Numbered from the stretch's first letter, positions 24,701 to 37,169 are shown. The stretch: 64,000 nucleotides of DNA from Lagopus muta (GCF_023343835.1 NC_064444.1:17335219-17399218), one strand, 5' to 3'. Notes: generated by a model from the sequence alone, not told the origin. Numbers and translations are program-made.

Positions 24701-27700
24701 TGTTAAGAACTACCACTTCTTCCTCCCTCAACTGCCGAAATCTCTCATGCCCACGAAGTACAGATTTTGCAAACCATCCATGTGGCATTCCAGCCTTGGG
24801 AGAATTCAGGCTCAAGTTTTCTGAGATAAGGGTGCCAACACAGCAAAAGCCAGCAAGCTATAGTTCACTCTAATATATAAATGCATCTGTGCTATAGCTC
24901 TCTGTAGTTTTCACTTCCCAGAAGTGGACAAAGTTTGAGGTATCCCTAGGCCATCTCCATATCTGGAGACAGGAGAGTCTGGTCTGTAAGATACAATCCA
25001 CCATTCCTGGCAGCTGTTAACACTTACCAGGGGTTTCTCCTTTGACACAGTCACCTTCCATGAAAAACATGCTCAGAAAAACTTTACATTATTAGAAATG
25101 TTTTGTTTAGCCTTTTGCATTCTTCCTCCCTCAGGCTTTTTTTTTTTTTTGAAGTCCTAAATGAAACTACTATTGTTTTCCTATCTCAAATGAAGATCTG
25201 CAACACAGAAAGGGGAAGCAAAGTCCCCAGATTCACTCACTAGACAAGTAAGAAACAACAGAGAAGACTTGTATCTCAGACCAACACATACAAAACCCAA
25301 ACAACACACGTTAGATAGCTAACAAGCAGCACCCTGAGCTCTCTGCTCTTGCCACTTGTGTTTCCCAGGCACACTTCCATCAGATCACTGCTGAAGGCTG
25401 TTCACACTTACTCAGGAGCAGCAGATTTTACAGGCCGTGGAGGCGACAGCAATGACAGCACAGGATGCAGTCTGTGGTCTGCAGCACGGACAAACATGGG
25501 TGTCTTCATGGAAACTTCTAAGGAAAAAAGAACACAAAAGGATACCAGCTACCTCAGGAACTGAAATCTGTTTCCAAATCCCTGAAGCAAGCACCACTGT
25601 AGCAGCAGCCAGAAGTCTAGCCAGCTTTGCACAAATCTGGTCTGGTGCCACACTGCCTGCACTCAGGCTATGGCTGTGTGGAACCAGCCTGGCCACTGAC
25701 TGCTGCAGTTCTATCTGCCCCATCTCCTGCCTCACACACTGGTGGTTTCCTCACTGCCAGCTCCCACCCAGTAGGCTGTCTGGGACCTGCAGGCTGGGCA
25801 GGGCCTCAAATGGACACTGGGGCTGATGGTTCCATCGATTTAAACTGCCAAAAAAGTTGCAGCCTTCTTCCAGAGAACTTCAAAGCACGAAAACTACTTC
25901 ACTGTCATCCTGTTAAATCAAGTATCAAATTCTCCTGAGCAGAGGGACGTGTAGAGCAAGAAAGTCACAAGACGAAGGTGAGTCTATGAGCATCTCCCAC
26001 ATGTGCAGTTTCAGAAATTCCCCCCAGCTAAGGCTCAGGATGCAGACAGTACCTTGTCTTTTCTTTGCCTGTGCACCATCTGTAGCAGTTTCATCCAATC
26101 TAATCTGCACCCTCTAACTTCAGTCTTCAATCCCTTTGGTTTGTAACAATGAGCAGGAAAGAAAACCTTAACTAAACTGAAATACTGAGCAGCTTCCTGT
26201 CTAGGACTGGTGAGAGAAGACCTCTTGCCTGCCAGTTTCCCTCGCAAGCTGAGCAGCGCCCAAGAATCCAGCATATCTGACAACATAACTGAAGTTTGTA
26301 CTTCACCACCCTCCCCAGGAGGCTGAGGGCAGCAGACAAGTCCATCTACCAGAGGTCTCAAGGTACCAGTGGGAGTTAAACTCTGCAACTCAAAAGTCAG
26401 GAGGCCCTCACAGAAAGCAGGGCTGGGTGAGTCACTATGGTTCCTCACGTTAGTTTCCTCTGAAGAAATCCTGACACGTGCTGGAGGAGCAGGAAGTGTG
26501 ATGCAGAGGAAGAAACTACTTGTGCTAAGGTTTCTGAGGTAAAATTTACAACTATAGTGCACAGTTCCTCATTTTTAATTCCTGCTTTTCTTCCTCTCTT
26601 TGTCCAACAAGATCTGGAAGACACTACTTCCACTGTTCCACCCTATCAGCACCGCACAGATCTCTCCAACAAGATGTTGAAGGTTACAGATAAGCATTCA
26701 CACACTCCTTTCACACACTATTGCAGACACCCTACAAACACTTCACAGCTTTTCTCACGGCAAAAGCATATCAGATCAATTGCCACCTTCTTATCACAGC
26801 TGAATTTCCTCACAAAGCCTCGAACTCTGGCAACAGGATTCTTTTAGGATGCCCTTAGTTCAGTTTTTCAGTTCAGGATACATTCATTACACACTGAATG
26901 ATTTTCAGACCAATGCCAAGAGAGCACTGAGATTCACTACAGGCAATTCTCAGATGTGGCCTTGACTGAACTACATTCTTCCAAACGCTGTGAAAACCTC
27001 TTGGAGCAATGGAACAGACTGATGCAGTAGACTGGCCCTAGGAATATCAGCCAATAGCTTAACCTAGACTATCTTATGGACTAAGCAGCTGATCACATTA
27101 TTAGTTCTGCTGTTTTTCAACCTGTTGACAGATACCAGGGGATTCTCCAACTGCCTTCTGCTACTTCTACAGATTTCTCCTTACCTTCACTCTCATGGTC
27201 TTCTATTTCACTTTCGTTATCAGTAGACTCTTCTTCAGCAGCATCCAGCTCTCCTGTGATGGTCCTACGTTCTATTTCACCTGTTTGCTCAACAGCTTCT
27301 TTTAATGGCTTTGCCCCAGATTTTTCAAGGGAGTACGAAGCAGGAGAACGCCTGCCAAGACTTCCAGCTCCAACACTTCCAGCCATCTCCAGCTCTAGAT
27401 TGCCAAAACAGGAAGAATACATTACTGCAGCAATCATCACAACCAAAGCTGCAGAAAATTAAACTCAGCCTGCCATTCCTGAAAAAGTTGCCATCTGTTA
27501 TATTCCTGCTTTCAAGGATTAGAACATCAATCCATTAAGCTGGGTAGTGAAAGCACCGATGAATCCTCATCTTTTTCCCTTTGCTGCACCTACATGTGCC
27601 AAAGTCAGGTGAAAATGGCACTTTAACTCAGAGCAAAGTTGTTATCCGAGTTCCTTTTAGATCATCTTCTTTTAATGAAAAGAACTACATAGCTTCTGTG

Positions 27701-30700
27701 CTATAAGGAAAGGTGGATTTCCCCTCAAAATAAGCATTACCAAAGACTTTGGACGGTATGTTAAAGACAGAAGACCCTTGTGATTTAAGAAAACTAACTT
27801 AGATCTAGATTCACCAAAGCATTTAGAGAGTATCAAAGTTGAGTCAGGCAAAGATTGTAATTTACTAACGGGAGTTTTTGTCAATTAAAGAAGCTTCCAG
27901 TAATTATTTATTTCCAGCCACTATTGCCAAGTAGATTTTGGTTTCTACCTGAGCTGTACTGCAGTCTTCCAGCTGAAATGTCAAGATCAGCTGGCCATAT
28001 TTTCCCCCCAGCATTTAACCCAGACTGCAGAACACTGAGAGAATTAACAAGCATCTCTCCAAGCACTGATGCCATAGTGCAGCTTGAGAGGTCCTAGTGC
28101 TACTGATCTCACCAGCTTTGGGCGAGTCCTGGTGCTCAGTGCCTTCTGCTACTCCTCCTCCTTCCAAAGGGGTCATTTTCATTTTGATTCCAGCATCCTG
28201 GGCTGCTGTTAGCTGTGACTCTGATTTTCTTGACAGTTTCTTCTCTGAATGTTCAGAATATTCAGTATCTGCATGGTGCTCTGTAGCTAAAGCAGGAAAC
28301 TTTATCATCAGTTTCACCAACCAAAAATACAGTCAACTACCAGCATCTGGTTTAACAATTGCTAAAATTCACTTGATAAGTAAACACATCAACAGCCATA
28401 AACTGCAAATGCAGTTCCCTTCCAGAAATTTACAATGAAAAACATTTCCTCAGTCTGCCACCTATTCAGGGCACACGTCAGATCCCCACAGAGGAAATGT
28501 ACTTCTCAGTAAGCAAAGACAAAGAGAGTAGAACTCTTAGAGCTAGTTTCACTTTTGGAGATGGCCTGAAAGGCCAATTCTTTTTTCCTTTAAATCTAGA
28601 AATATGTAGAGTTTATTCCCAGTCCCTCCTCCCCATTTCCAGCTCATGGGTATAGATGGCAAAGCACATGCCCAGGTATCCTGAAACTGAACCAGGGATC
28701 ATCAAAGCTGCCTAAGGCAGCCAGCGATTCTCACAGTGGCCTTTCAGTACTTAAGAGAAGGTTATAAAAGGAAAGAGACTGACTTCTACATGGTAGTATT
28801 AGGACAAGAGGAAATGGTTTCAAACTAGAAGAGGAAAGATTTAGACTAGATGTTAGAAGGAAATCCTTTACTCAGAGGGCAATTACCATCCCCCTTCATT
28901 CTGCTCAAGGGTTTTCCTTTTAAAATTCTGAGTCTCAGAGAGCAGCTGCCTTTCCCCAGCTGAGGAGTCCTTACATTCAGTCATTCACTGCACAGAAACT
29001 GCTCCATGCATTTGATGATCATTAATGGTAATCACTTTTCTCTGCACTCTGTTAAACCTGTTTTGAAATGCAGAGCTCAGAGCCACACAGCAGTAAAGGT
29101 GAACACGACAATCATTTACTTGGCAGCACAGCAGTGTTCACCACTTTATCTTCTTCTCTCACAGTTTTTTACAGGTAATTTGCTTTGCTGACCATTCTCC
29201 AAGCTCTGAGTTCACAGCACTGCAATAATCCTGAGGTGACTTTCATCATCCTCCAGTGTCACATCCAGTCAATGCCCACATTTCAGTGGTGCACCCAAGC
29301 AAAGCAATAACAGGACCAAAACCAAATCAATCAGGAAAGATTACAGAATGTTAATCTCAAGCAATTATAAATTTGGGGATGGAGAATAGCTGCTACCCAA
29401 GCAAACTAACTGAAAAGAACTGCTTAAAACAAAATGCTGCATTACCATGGTTAAAAGATAACTAATTTTGCTGATACTCCTAAGCTAGAGTTTAGAAAAT
29501 GGAATTCCACAGAACATAGGAATTTGTGTCCACACTCACCCAAGGTTTAGGCAATGAATGGGTGCTGCCTGCCAACCTCAGCACACACACAGTGTTTACT
29601 GACTTTTTCTATGGCAAAAGGATTCGGAGAAAGCAGAGCATGTAAAAACACAGTGTATGAAATCCTCTTCCAGGAACAGGGAGGTTGGTATTAAGCCCCA
29701 AACTACTAGTGACAATCATTATTACTTCAGACAGGGCAGCCTTGAAGCCCCCGAGGAGAGAAAGAGGCTGACAGGTATTGAAGAAAACTAAAGGCTAAAC
29801 TGGCTTCAATAAATATAGCAAGTGTCAACATGTGGACTAGCAAGAAGTGATTAGTTGGACAGATTCTTTGCCAAGAAGGAGCTATTCATCTTTCCTCCAG
29901 GAAGATGAGCAGTACTATGGACCTACAGAATAGAAAAGTTTATTCCATTTGCAGTTGCTGTGAACAAAGCAAATAGGGACAAGGGAGCAGATGAGTCACA
30001 GCACGCTTTTAGAAAGGAAATGCTCACAGTGCTTCTGATACGACTCAAGTTATCTCCAAAAACTTAATAATGCATTGCATTAATAAAACCTTGGCTTGGC
30101 TTTGCTCTGCAAGCCACCTGCAAGCACAGGCAGCAGCCAATATAGTTGCTTTAAACCTAAGAGAGGTAGCAGTCACAATCTAGTAACAAAGAGGGAATTC
30201 TTACCCCTTTCTGAGCATCAGGGCCCATCAAACACTCCAAAGGAGATGATCTCTAAGTAGAGATGCTCCCCTTGTGGCTCCCAGCTCTTACAGGAGGTTA
30301 GGGAGGGGTGGAGCCAGGGCCCAGCCCTTCAGGTGAATTGCTTCCACGGATCTCCAGCAAGATACCTCTGCTTCCACAGCCAACCCTCAAATGAGGTCTG
30401 GGAAGGGGTGGATCCTGGATCCTTCCAATCACTCAGGTACACTGCCTGCACCTGAGCTCCCCTGGGTTGGCCCTGCCTTCCCACCAGGTGCTCCATCACT
30501 GCTTCAAACCACAACTTACCATTTCCACTACCCCTACCAACCCAGTCCCTGTGATTTCATATAATACCTGCAACCCCCAATTCCCAACCCACTGTACTCA
30601 CTGCCAGCCATTTCTTCTGGCTCAGAGAACTGTTCCATTGGGTCATTCTGCTGGGAGTGATCTTGCTCCTCTTCTCCCTGCTTTGCAGGTGTTTTCTGAG

Positions 30701-33700
30701 TTATCCCATCAACATATTCATGATCAGTTATTAAGTCCTTTTCAGAAAATCTCCTGGTCCTTCTCTCATCTGTGCTCACAGCAGATACCAGGCCCTCCAA
30801 CCTTTCTTCCACGTGAGCAGGATGTGAAGAATTGCTTCTTTGTGCTGAAGTTTTTGAATCTGATAGCTGTGGTTCAACAGCAAGAAGGTTCTGTTCACCA
30901 AACTGAGGCTCAACAAAGAGCTCTGTATTATTCAGCACCACTTCTGCATCAGTTCCTACTGCAGTTGTTCCAGTCATAGATGATGTTTGCAAATCCACAA
31001 GATAGTCTTGTGCTGTTTAAAAAGTTTTAAAACAAGTTTTACATGGGAAAAAAAAGAGCCCATTGAAAGTTATAGGAATACATGTTTATTACCAGGACCT
31101 AGATAATACAAAATCTAAGTCATACAACCAAATTGAATTCATCCACAGCAAATCAAACTGTGAAACTCTGTCACCACTCTTCAGTGGCCCAAGCCAAACC
31201 ACCTCCCCAGTACCTGCAGTTATGAACATAATCCCATACAACATACAGTTTGTGTGGTGTGTAGGCAGAGGACACTGAAAATGCCCAGAATCAAGGCAAC
31301 TACAGGTGCAGAGCCTTGTTCCAAATCTGGCCTCCCAGATTACACCAGATTTCTGTGAACAAGTTAGTAGCCTTTAAATCCTAAAGTACAGTCCATGTTC
31401 CAGCAACTGCTTCTAAAAGTCACCTTATACAGGCCCCTCTGTCCCAAAACACAAGTATCAACACAAAAGAAACCTTTCATTTGCAGCATGTTCTGTTCCA
31501 CTCCCCCTTCAAAAGCAGCGATGTCAATAGCTTTGCGATTCTGCGGCCTCCGCTGTAAGCCTCTTTTTTCAACAGTGTCTGGTGCCATCACAGAGCCAAC
31601 TGACATGCGAAGAGATCTGTATAAAGAGAAAGGCAGAAAGCCTTTTCCAAACCCACACACTCCCCACTTGCTCTCAGGTTACAGCCAGGAGGCCCTTAAG
31701 ATAATACTTCACAAAACTCTCAGCTAAGAACAACAAAGCTCCAAAGATTACATGCCAGTCTACTTGAACAAAATGAAATCAGACCCTTTGCTTATCTGAC
31801 ATCAGAATACGTACCACAGGAAACAGATGGTTTTACAGCCTCCTACATAGAGAGGGCTGCAACTGCCAGCATAACTGGCGAAAGGTTCAGAAATCTTTAA
31901 AAAATAGAGTAGAATTTACTCTGAGAGTAAAGGTGTCCTCTAGATCATGGTGAGGAGTTAGAAGGATGGTGATCAAGTGCTGTCAGTACTGACAACAAAC
32001 TACAGCTGCCAACAAAATAAACTTTTTGAGGTAAGAGCAAAGACAGCAATAAAACAAATATGGGGGGGAAAATATGTTATCTGAATGTACATATTTTGTA
32101 TCTTAATGAGACTGGCCAGCTCAGCTATGTCTTGTTCTTCTTCCTAGGCAGCCTAATCAAAAATGGGATTCAGGATAAAGGAGGATTTAAAAGATAGGAA
32201 GAGTGGTACTCAGCCTTCTGAATCACTTTGCATGAGACAACGAGCAAGGACTGCAGTGAGAAACAAGAACAATTGCTAACTACAGCAAAGTACAGGTGTG
32301 ACAGAAGAAAAAGTCTCAACTTGCCAAAAAGCCTTTTAAATCCAGAAAATGAAGTCTGCATTGCTGCAACTGATGCGATGAGTCAACAGGTTAGAGATAA
32401 CAGTAGAGATAGTGAGTTAACAGGTAGAGATAATACTCTAAGGTATATTATGCATTGATTTACTATGGAGAAGAAAGGGAAAAAAGGAATGGCCCAAGGA
32501 AGCAAAAGGAGGAGACACGACACCTGCACAAAAAGGCAGAAGCAATGACAGCAATACATGCCAGACTTGCTGGGTCATGCAGTACAGGGGCCACAATCGT
32601 GGAAAAATACAAAGCATGTGGTATGACACTTCCACTCCAGTAATGAAACATGAGGGATGATTGTTATGATTAACACAGTTCTTTGTCATATCTGTAACAT
32701 TGCTCACAGTTACAGAGGTTATGAATCAAGGCAAGGGATTTTTTCTTTTAAACTCACCGAACCAAAGTGCTGTCCAATGATGAATGAGCTTAAAAAAAAA
32801 AAAAGAAGTTGGTTACTCATTAGTTAAAGAGCACTGATCTTGCCCACATTAGTAAATACTAGAGCATGTCCTCTCTACTTTTACAGCATTGCCTATGTCT
32901 TATAAACATGAACACATGCTGGACAAAAGAAAAATGAGTCAATTTTCTGATCACAGGTGAGTCAGTGTGGGATTCAGCTCCAGATTAAGACAGCCAAGCA
33001 CAAGCATCCATGTTCCCATTACGGTCAAACACCATTCACCAGCTATACACACCTTCTGTGGGCTGGGCTGAATCACCCTCTAGGCTCCAGTGAGCAGATC
33101 TCATTTAAACTTTAAGAGCAGTTCAGCCACCTAGCGTACATGCAGGCACACGGATTCAGAGATCTGTAAGTGGGAGCTGAATCCCACCTTAAAATTCTAT
33201 TCCACTTGGTACTGCCAACAGAATACATAAACTAAGGTGAGGTATTTTAACCTTCTGTCTCTGCTCAACTAAAAGAAAAGTGTATTCAGAAGCTTTATGT
33301 TAAGGGAAAAAAATATTCTAATGTAAAATATTATTTCCTTTATAAAATTTCCCCAGCCAAGGGCTGCATAACTTACAGGACATAACTACAACAAAATCTC
33401 TCTATATATTTTTTCCTATTTTCAGGTTTCTGGAATTTGGAGGAGACAAGGACTGCTTCCTTTTGCTGATGTTTCAAAATGCAAAAGAGCACCAAGCTGA
33501 AAAAAGTCAAGAAGCCACATTCAATAAGGACAGAGCCTGTGACTTGGATTTAATAAAAAACAAAAAAGGTTGCTTCACATCCCCTTCTTTGCTGTCCTCC
33601 TTGTACAACATGCTGCAGTCTTGCTTCCCAGCTGAGAAGTTATTAGGTGCTAAATTGCAGCAGGTCACAGAAATGTAAAAGTAAATGCAGATCCTCACCC

Positions 33701-36700
33701 TGCTTCCGAGGAAGCCGCTTGTCTGCTGCTCTCTCAAATTCAGACACGCTGAGTTTCTTTCTCTTCCTGGTCACGGGGAATGCAGTGACAGATGGATCCT
33801 CAGCAGCAAGGTCTGGCAATTGCAGTTCCACCCTATCAAAAAAAAAAAAATCAGGCCTTTAGTACAGGACATTATTATTCAGTTATATGCCCCGTAACGT
33901 TGCTCAAAATTAAATGGAAATTATTTGTCCTTTCTGTAGCAGAAATAATGAACTAATTAATCAAGGATTAGCTCAGCAAATATGGGAAACTCTGTTGTTC
34001 TTGCATACTAAAACAAATTTTGCTAGGTAAGAGAAACAAAACTTAAGTGCATATTCAGAAGGACAGGGATGAGAAACTTCAGGCTACGGTAGAAGTCTGG
34101 GCTCCCAAAACATTCCAAAGCTCTCTTCACCTAATGGCACACAGAAAGGCTAGGAGGAAGAAGGAAAAAAAGTCTGCACTTGTTTAACTTCAGCAACTAG
34201 CTGAATGTAAGTCTGCAGATATCTAACCACCTGATCTTTTAACACAGACTGATGAGACATACATTTCAAGATGTGCAGGAACTCCAATAGGCAAAATCAA
34301 GAAGGTCCTGAGATTACACTGCTCATCTGGTTTGATTTTTAGAAAGGAATGAAGTTACAGCACTCACAGCAACCCAGACTTCCTCTATCAAAGAGCAGAC
34401 AGAAGTTTGCTTAGTATTTTACAGGACCCGTTTTGTTTACTGGCAATGCAAAAGTTTAGCTATAAAAATCACACTATTTATAACAGGTTACTTTATTTTG
34501 CAGTAAACAAAAATGCAGATGATTGCCTAAAGTGGTCAGAGCAAATGACTACCTGCCACCACTAGCAGCTTTGCTTGATTTCACAGTGGAAGGCTCAGGC
34601 CCGTTAACATAGCAGAATGGAAGCTGAACATGAACAAAAGCACGTGAACTCTGTGCAAATCCCACCTGCAAACCACCCTACAGGAGAGCAAGTAACCCAC
34701 AGCAGCCCAGTACAGGGACAAGAAGCAGCAGTAACACTGTAGAAACAACAGCAGCAACCTGTTTTCTGAACATAAGAGAGAGCAGTCAGTCATTCCCACA
34801 CTTTACGCCCCAGTATCTTCAGCACACAGCCTGGAGACTTGCAAAGATCCAAGAGCTTTTATTGTAGCATCTATGATAGACAGTTTAGCAGAGACTTCCA
34901 TCAGAAGACTTTTTGTATCCAGCAAGTACTTCCACTGTAAAAGGCTATTAAAAGTCTGCATTTAAAAAAGAGGACTAGTACAAACACGAGGTATCTACTG
35001 TTCACTCCCAGTGTACTTTTGGTACTTTTAAAGCTGAAAAGATTACTTCTGAAAATCACAAAACACAAACCTGACTGCTGAAACAGAAGGAATCCTGCTC
35101 CTCAATTCCAGCAGAAAAGAAACTGCAGCTACATTTGGTAGTGTAAAAAAACAAACAAACAAACACCAAAGTGCTCACGTGCTAGAAGTCCTCTGAGATG
35201 GAGGCTCTGGTTGAGCATCTTCTCCTTCTTCCAACTTAACTGTCTGAAGTGCTAGAGGTGACACTTGTGGTTCTGTCAACAAAACCAAACATTCTGGTTT
35301 CCACATCTCAAACTGGCAACAGTGTCAAAACGCAGCCTGGGACTTTTCAGTCTAGAGAAGAGAATGCTGAGAAGGAGTCTCAGAGCTACAAGTATCTAAA
35401 ATGCAGGTGTCAAATCTGTGGGGGCTGACTTTCTCAGCAAGAGGAGAACAAGGGGCAGTGGGCAGAATCTGGAACATAGGAAGTTGTAAACCAACACAAG
35501 GAAGAACTTTCTTACTGTGAGGGCAACAGAGTGCTGGAAGAGGCTGCCAAGAGAAGTGGAGAAGTCTACTTCTCTATTCAAGACCCGTCTGAATGTTTTC
35601 CTGAGAGACTCTAGAGGTCCCCTCCAACCCCTACAATATTGTGATTCCATGAAAGAATCAAAAACACACTACGGTCTTAAAATTACACTTATGAACAGGT
35701 TAAAACAAAGACCAATTGCAAAGCATTTGGATTCCCCTCCTAGGAGAGCTGGCACATAGGCTGACAAACCAACGCTGACAAATGGCAGCATCAGCGTTCC
35801 ACCATCTACAGAGCTTTGGTTTGCCACTGTGAGCAGCAAGCACCTCTGCACCTTACACACCATCTCAGGGCAGCAGGCAGCACCAGGGCTGCCAGGGGAA
35901 AGAAAACAACAAAGATAACCTTCCACAGTTTTCACCAATGGAAGACCTGGTGTTTGAAGCTGCATGGCATAACAGAATCACAGAATGGTTCGGGTTGGAA
36001 GGGACCTCAAGGATCGTGAAGCTCTAACCCCTCCACCACAGGCAGGGCCACCAACCTCCACATTTCATAGCAGCCCAGGCTGCCCAGGGCCCCATCCAAC
36101 CTGGCCTTGAACACCTCCAGGGATGGACGGGGCATCCACAGCCTCTCTGGGCAGCTGTTCCAGCACCTCACCACTCTCATAGTACACAACTTCCCCCTGA
36201 CATCCAACCTCAATCACCCCTCCCTCAATTTCAAACCATTTCCCCTTGTCCTGCAGTTATCAACCCTTTCAAAGAGTTGATTCCCCATTGATAATCTTGC
36301 ACAGCTGTCATTTGCTGCACTTCTACTTGATGCTTTGCTAAGAACAGGGATCTGCTCACGGTTCTGGATGATCCTCCTCAGCATGAGGCGCGGCGTAGCG
36401 TTGTCCAGCTCAGACAAGGCATTGGGCCTATACCTCAGCGGGGTGCTGCTGCCAGCCTTGTTCTCCTTCCCTGAACCAGATCCGCTCTGAGAACAGACAC
36501 CAAAGACAAGCAGCTCAACGACCCGCGGGAGGGATGCACTTTAGCATTAAAATCACCCGTATCTACCTTGAAATGAAAGCCAAACGTGACTTATAGCACA
36601 CCTACCCCAGATTCCTATGAGGAAACACTGCAATTTTACTTAGCAAAGCTTTCAGCTGAAAACAATCCCGCCCTCGAAGCTCGGCTCCAAATAACTCCTC

Positions 36701-36903
36701 ACAGACAGCAACCCCTAGCTCACCTCCCTCTGCCCCGCAACAACCGCCCAGAAAGAGATGAATAAAGAGCTCTCCCGTACCGCAGCAGACACAACGGGCT
36801 CCCGCTCCTTTACCCGAGCTCGGTGCCTCGGAGACGCCCTGACGGCGACCCTTGGGGTGCGGGCCGCCCCACGATCGGCTCGGAGCCCGGCCCTGCCGGC
36901 CAT
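21755..36903 (-). CDS. CENPT: CENPT, centromere protein T (13 coding exons)
   Basis: Inner-kinetochore (CCAN) protein: its histone fold pairs with CENP-W on centromeric DNA and its N-terminus recruits Ndc80 when CDK-phosphorylated. Coding exons in gene order: 36903-36781, 36486-36360, 35272-35179, 33832-33699, 32788-32758, 31616-31474, 31012-30602, 28286-28113, 27394-27185, 25517-25412, 24604-24437, 23620-23516, 21878-21755. Phases agree throughout and give 649 residues. Start MAGRAGLRADRGAARTPR. T72-P73 (NATPRLMLRRI) and S88-P89 (QVSPLALQ) match the published chicken sites. Residues ~115-170 (VELQLPDLA, HSSLDSTLVRSL) match human LELQLPELE and SSLTRSL. Residues ~218-517 are acidic, Ser/Glu-rich and disordered-looking. 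Histone fold ~542-649 (IKQIFSHYV, VTRDAYKIVEKC, YFKQISSDLEAYSQHAGR, LVTDKMPLHVLVERHLPLEY). The linker exons are least certain; an extra or skipped exon there is possible. Confidence 0.9.
23516..24604 (-). other. CENPT: CENPT exons 11-12: first part of the histone fold
   Basis: Exon 24604-24437 carries a basic Pro-rich lead-in and the first fold helix region (EIASRLIKQIFSHYV). Exon 23620-23516 carries the long alpha-2 helix (YFKQISSDLEAYSQHAGR) and the start of the next (VEMADVELLLRR). Split codons TG|C and AG|G join them to each other and to the final exon at 21878. Confidence 0.9.
28740..28882 (+). repeat. CR1 LINE internal fragment
   Basis: AGGACAAGAGGAAATGGTTT, then GGAAAGATTTAGACTAGATG, then GGAAATCCTTTACTCAGAGG: the segment upstream of the CR1 3' end, whose tail is missing. 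In CENPT intron 7, antisense to the gene. Confidence 0.75.
32758..32788 (-). other. CENPT: CENPT 31-nt microexon
   Basis: Acceptor in a T-rich tract (T-run, then TTTAAG|CTCATT), donor GTTCG|GTGAGT. It encodes HSSLDSTLV plus split codons on both sides. It is the only exon found that reconciles the phases of its neighbours (1-nt end at 33699, 1-nt start at 31616), and it matches human ASSLTRSL. Confidence 0.85.
35334..35655 (+). repeat. CR1 LINE 3'-end fragment
   Basis: Contains TTTTCAGTCTAGAGAAGAGA, GGAAGAACTTTCTTACTGTG, CAACAGAGTGCTGGAAGAGG and ends CCCCTCCAACCCCTACAAT..TGTGATTCC. In CENPT intron 2, antisense to the gene. The left end is set by eye. Confidence 0.8.
35969..36282 (-). repeat. 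CR1 LINE 3'-end fragment close to CENPT exon 2
   Basis: Reverse-complement CR1 from the tail (CAGAATCACAGAATGGTTCG) to CCTTTCAAAGAGTTGATTCC. Same subfamily as the copy at 4093. It lies in CENPT intron 2, in sense with the gene, with its 5'-truncated end about 78 bases downstream of the preferred exon 2 donor. Confidence 0.9.
36360..36486 (-). other. CENPT: CENPT exon 2: Ndc80-binding segment with T72
   Basis: Acceptor TGTTCTCAG|AGCGGA. It encodes about residues 42-84, including TPLRYRPN and the CDK-type site at T72. Three donors give a usable phase: 36360 (AACC|GTGAGC), 36327 (TCAA|GTAGAA) and 36321 (AGAA|GTGCAG). 36360 is preferred because it places Ser-Pro at residue 88, as in published chicken CENP-T. 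Confidence 0.8.
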
Positions 36904-36955
36904 GGCGGAGCCCTCAGATAACCGTCGCGTCGAAAGCCGCGCGCTCACGGCGCGG

Positions 36956-36975
36956 TCTCGCGAGATCTCGCGACG
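36956..36975 (+). promoter_or_regulatory. Tandem BANP-type TCTCGCGAGA element
   Basis: A perfect 10-bp palindrome TCTCGCGAGA (36956-36965) is followed with no gap by TCTCGCGACG (36966-36975). This palindrome is the reported BANP binding motif of CpG-island promoters. It lies 53-72 bp upstream of the CENPT start codon. Confidence 0.7.
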
Positions 36976-37000
36976 CCCGACGGGAGGCGCCGCGCCGCGG

Positions 37001-37020
37001 GGCACGCCGGGAACGGTAGT
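37001..37020 (-). promoter_or_regulatory. THAP11/ZNF143-type element (site A)
   Basis: On the minus strand, ACTACCGTTCCCGGCGTGCC. Fits ACTACnnnTCCC with a GC-containing 3' end. Confidence 0.65.
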
Positions 37021-37033
37021 TTTGAAGCGCAGC

Positions 37034-37052
37034 GCAGTGTGGGGCGCGTAGT
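37034..37052 (-). promoter_or_regulatory. THAP11/ZNF143-type element (site B)
   Basis: On the minus strand, ACTACGCGCCCCACACTGC. One mismatch in the TCCCA core. Confidence 0.55.
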
Positions 37053-37098
37053 TCCGGCGCGGCGCTGAGGCGGCGCTCGGCCTCCCGCTCCCCGCGCT

Positions 37099-37117
37099 GC
37101 ATTGTGGGCCGCGTAGT
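37099..37117 (-). promoter_or_regulatory. THAP11/ZNF143-type element (site C)
   Basis: On the minus strand, ACTACGCGGCCCACAATGC. Strong 5' ACTAC and 3' CAATGC; one core mismatch. Confidence 0.65.
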
Positions 37118-37169
37118 TCCGGTGCGGCCCGGGCGGGCGGCGTCGGCGAACGGCGAGAGGCCGCGGTTG

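Noticed and set aside
26035-26562. 175-codon minus-strand open frame in CENPT intron 9, containing a possible small exon (acceptor ..CTCCTCCAG, donor ACTAAC|GTGAGG)
   Set aside because: The candidate exon ends in phase 0 while the neighbouring CENPT exons need phase 1. The translation resembles nothing in CENP-T or any family I know, so I treat it as chance.
30293-30455. Imperfect tandem duplication of about 100 bp (two AGGT..GGGAGGGGTGGA-like blocks) in a CENPT intron
   Set aside because: Only scattered matches between the copies; not convincing without alignment statistics.
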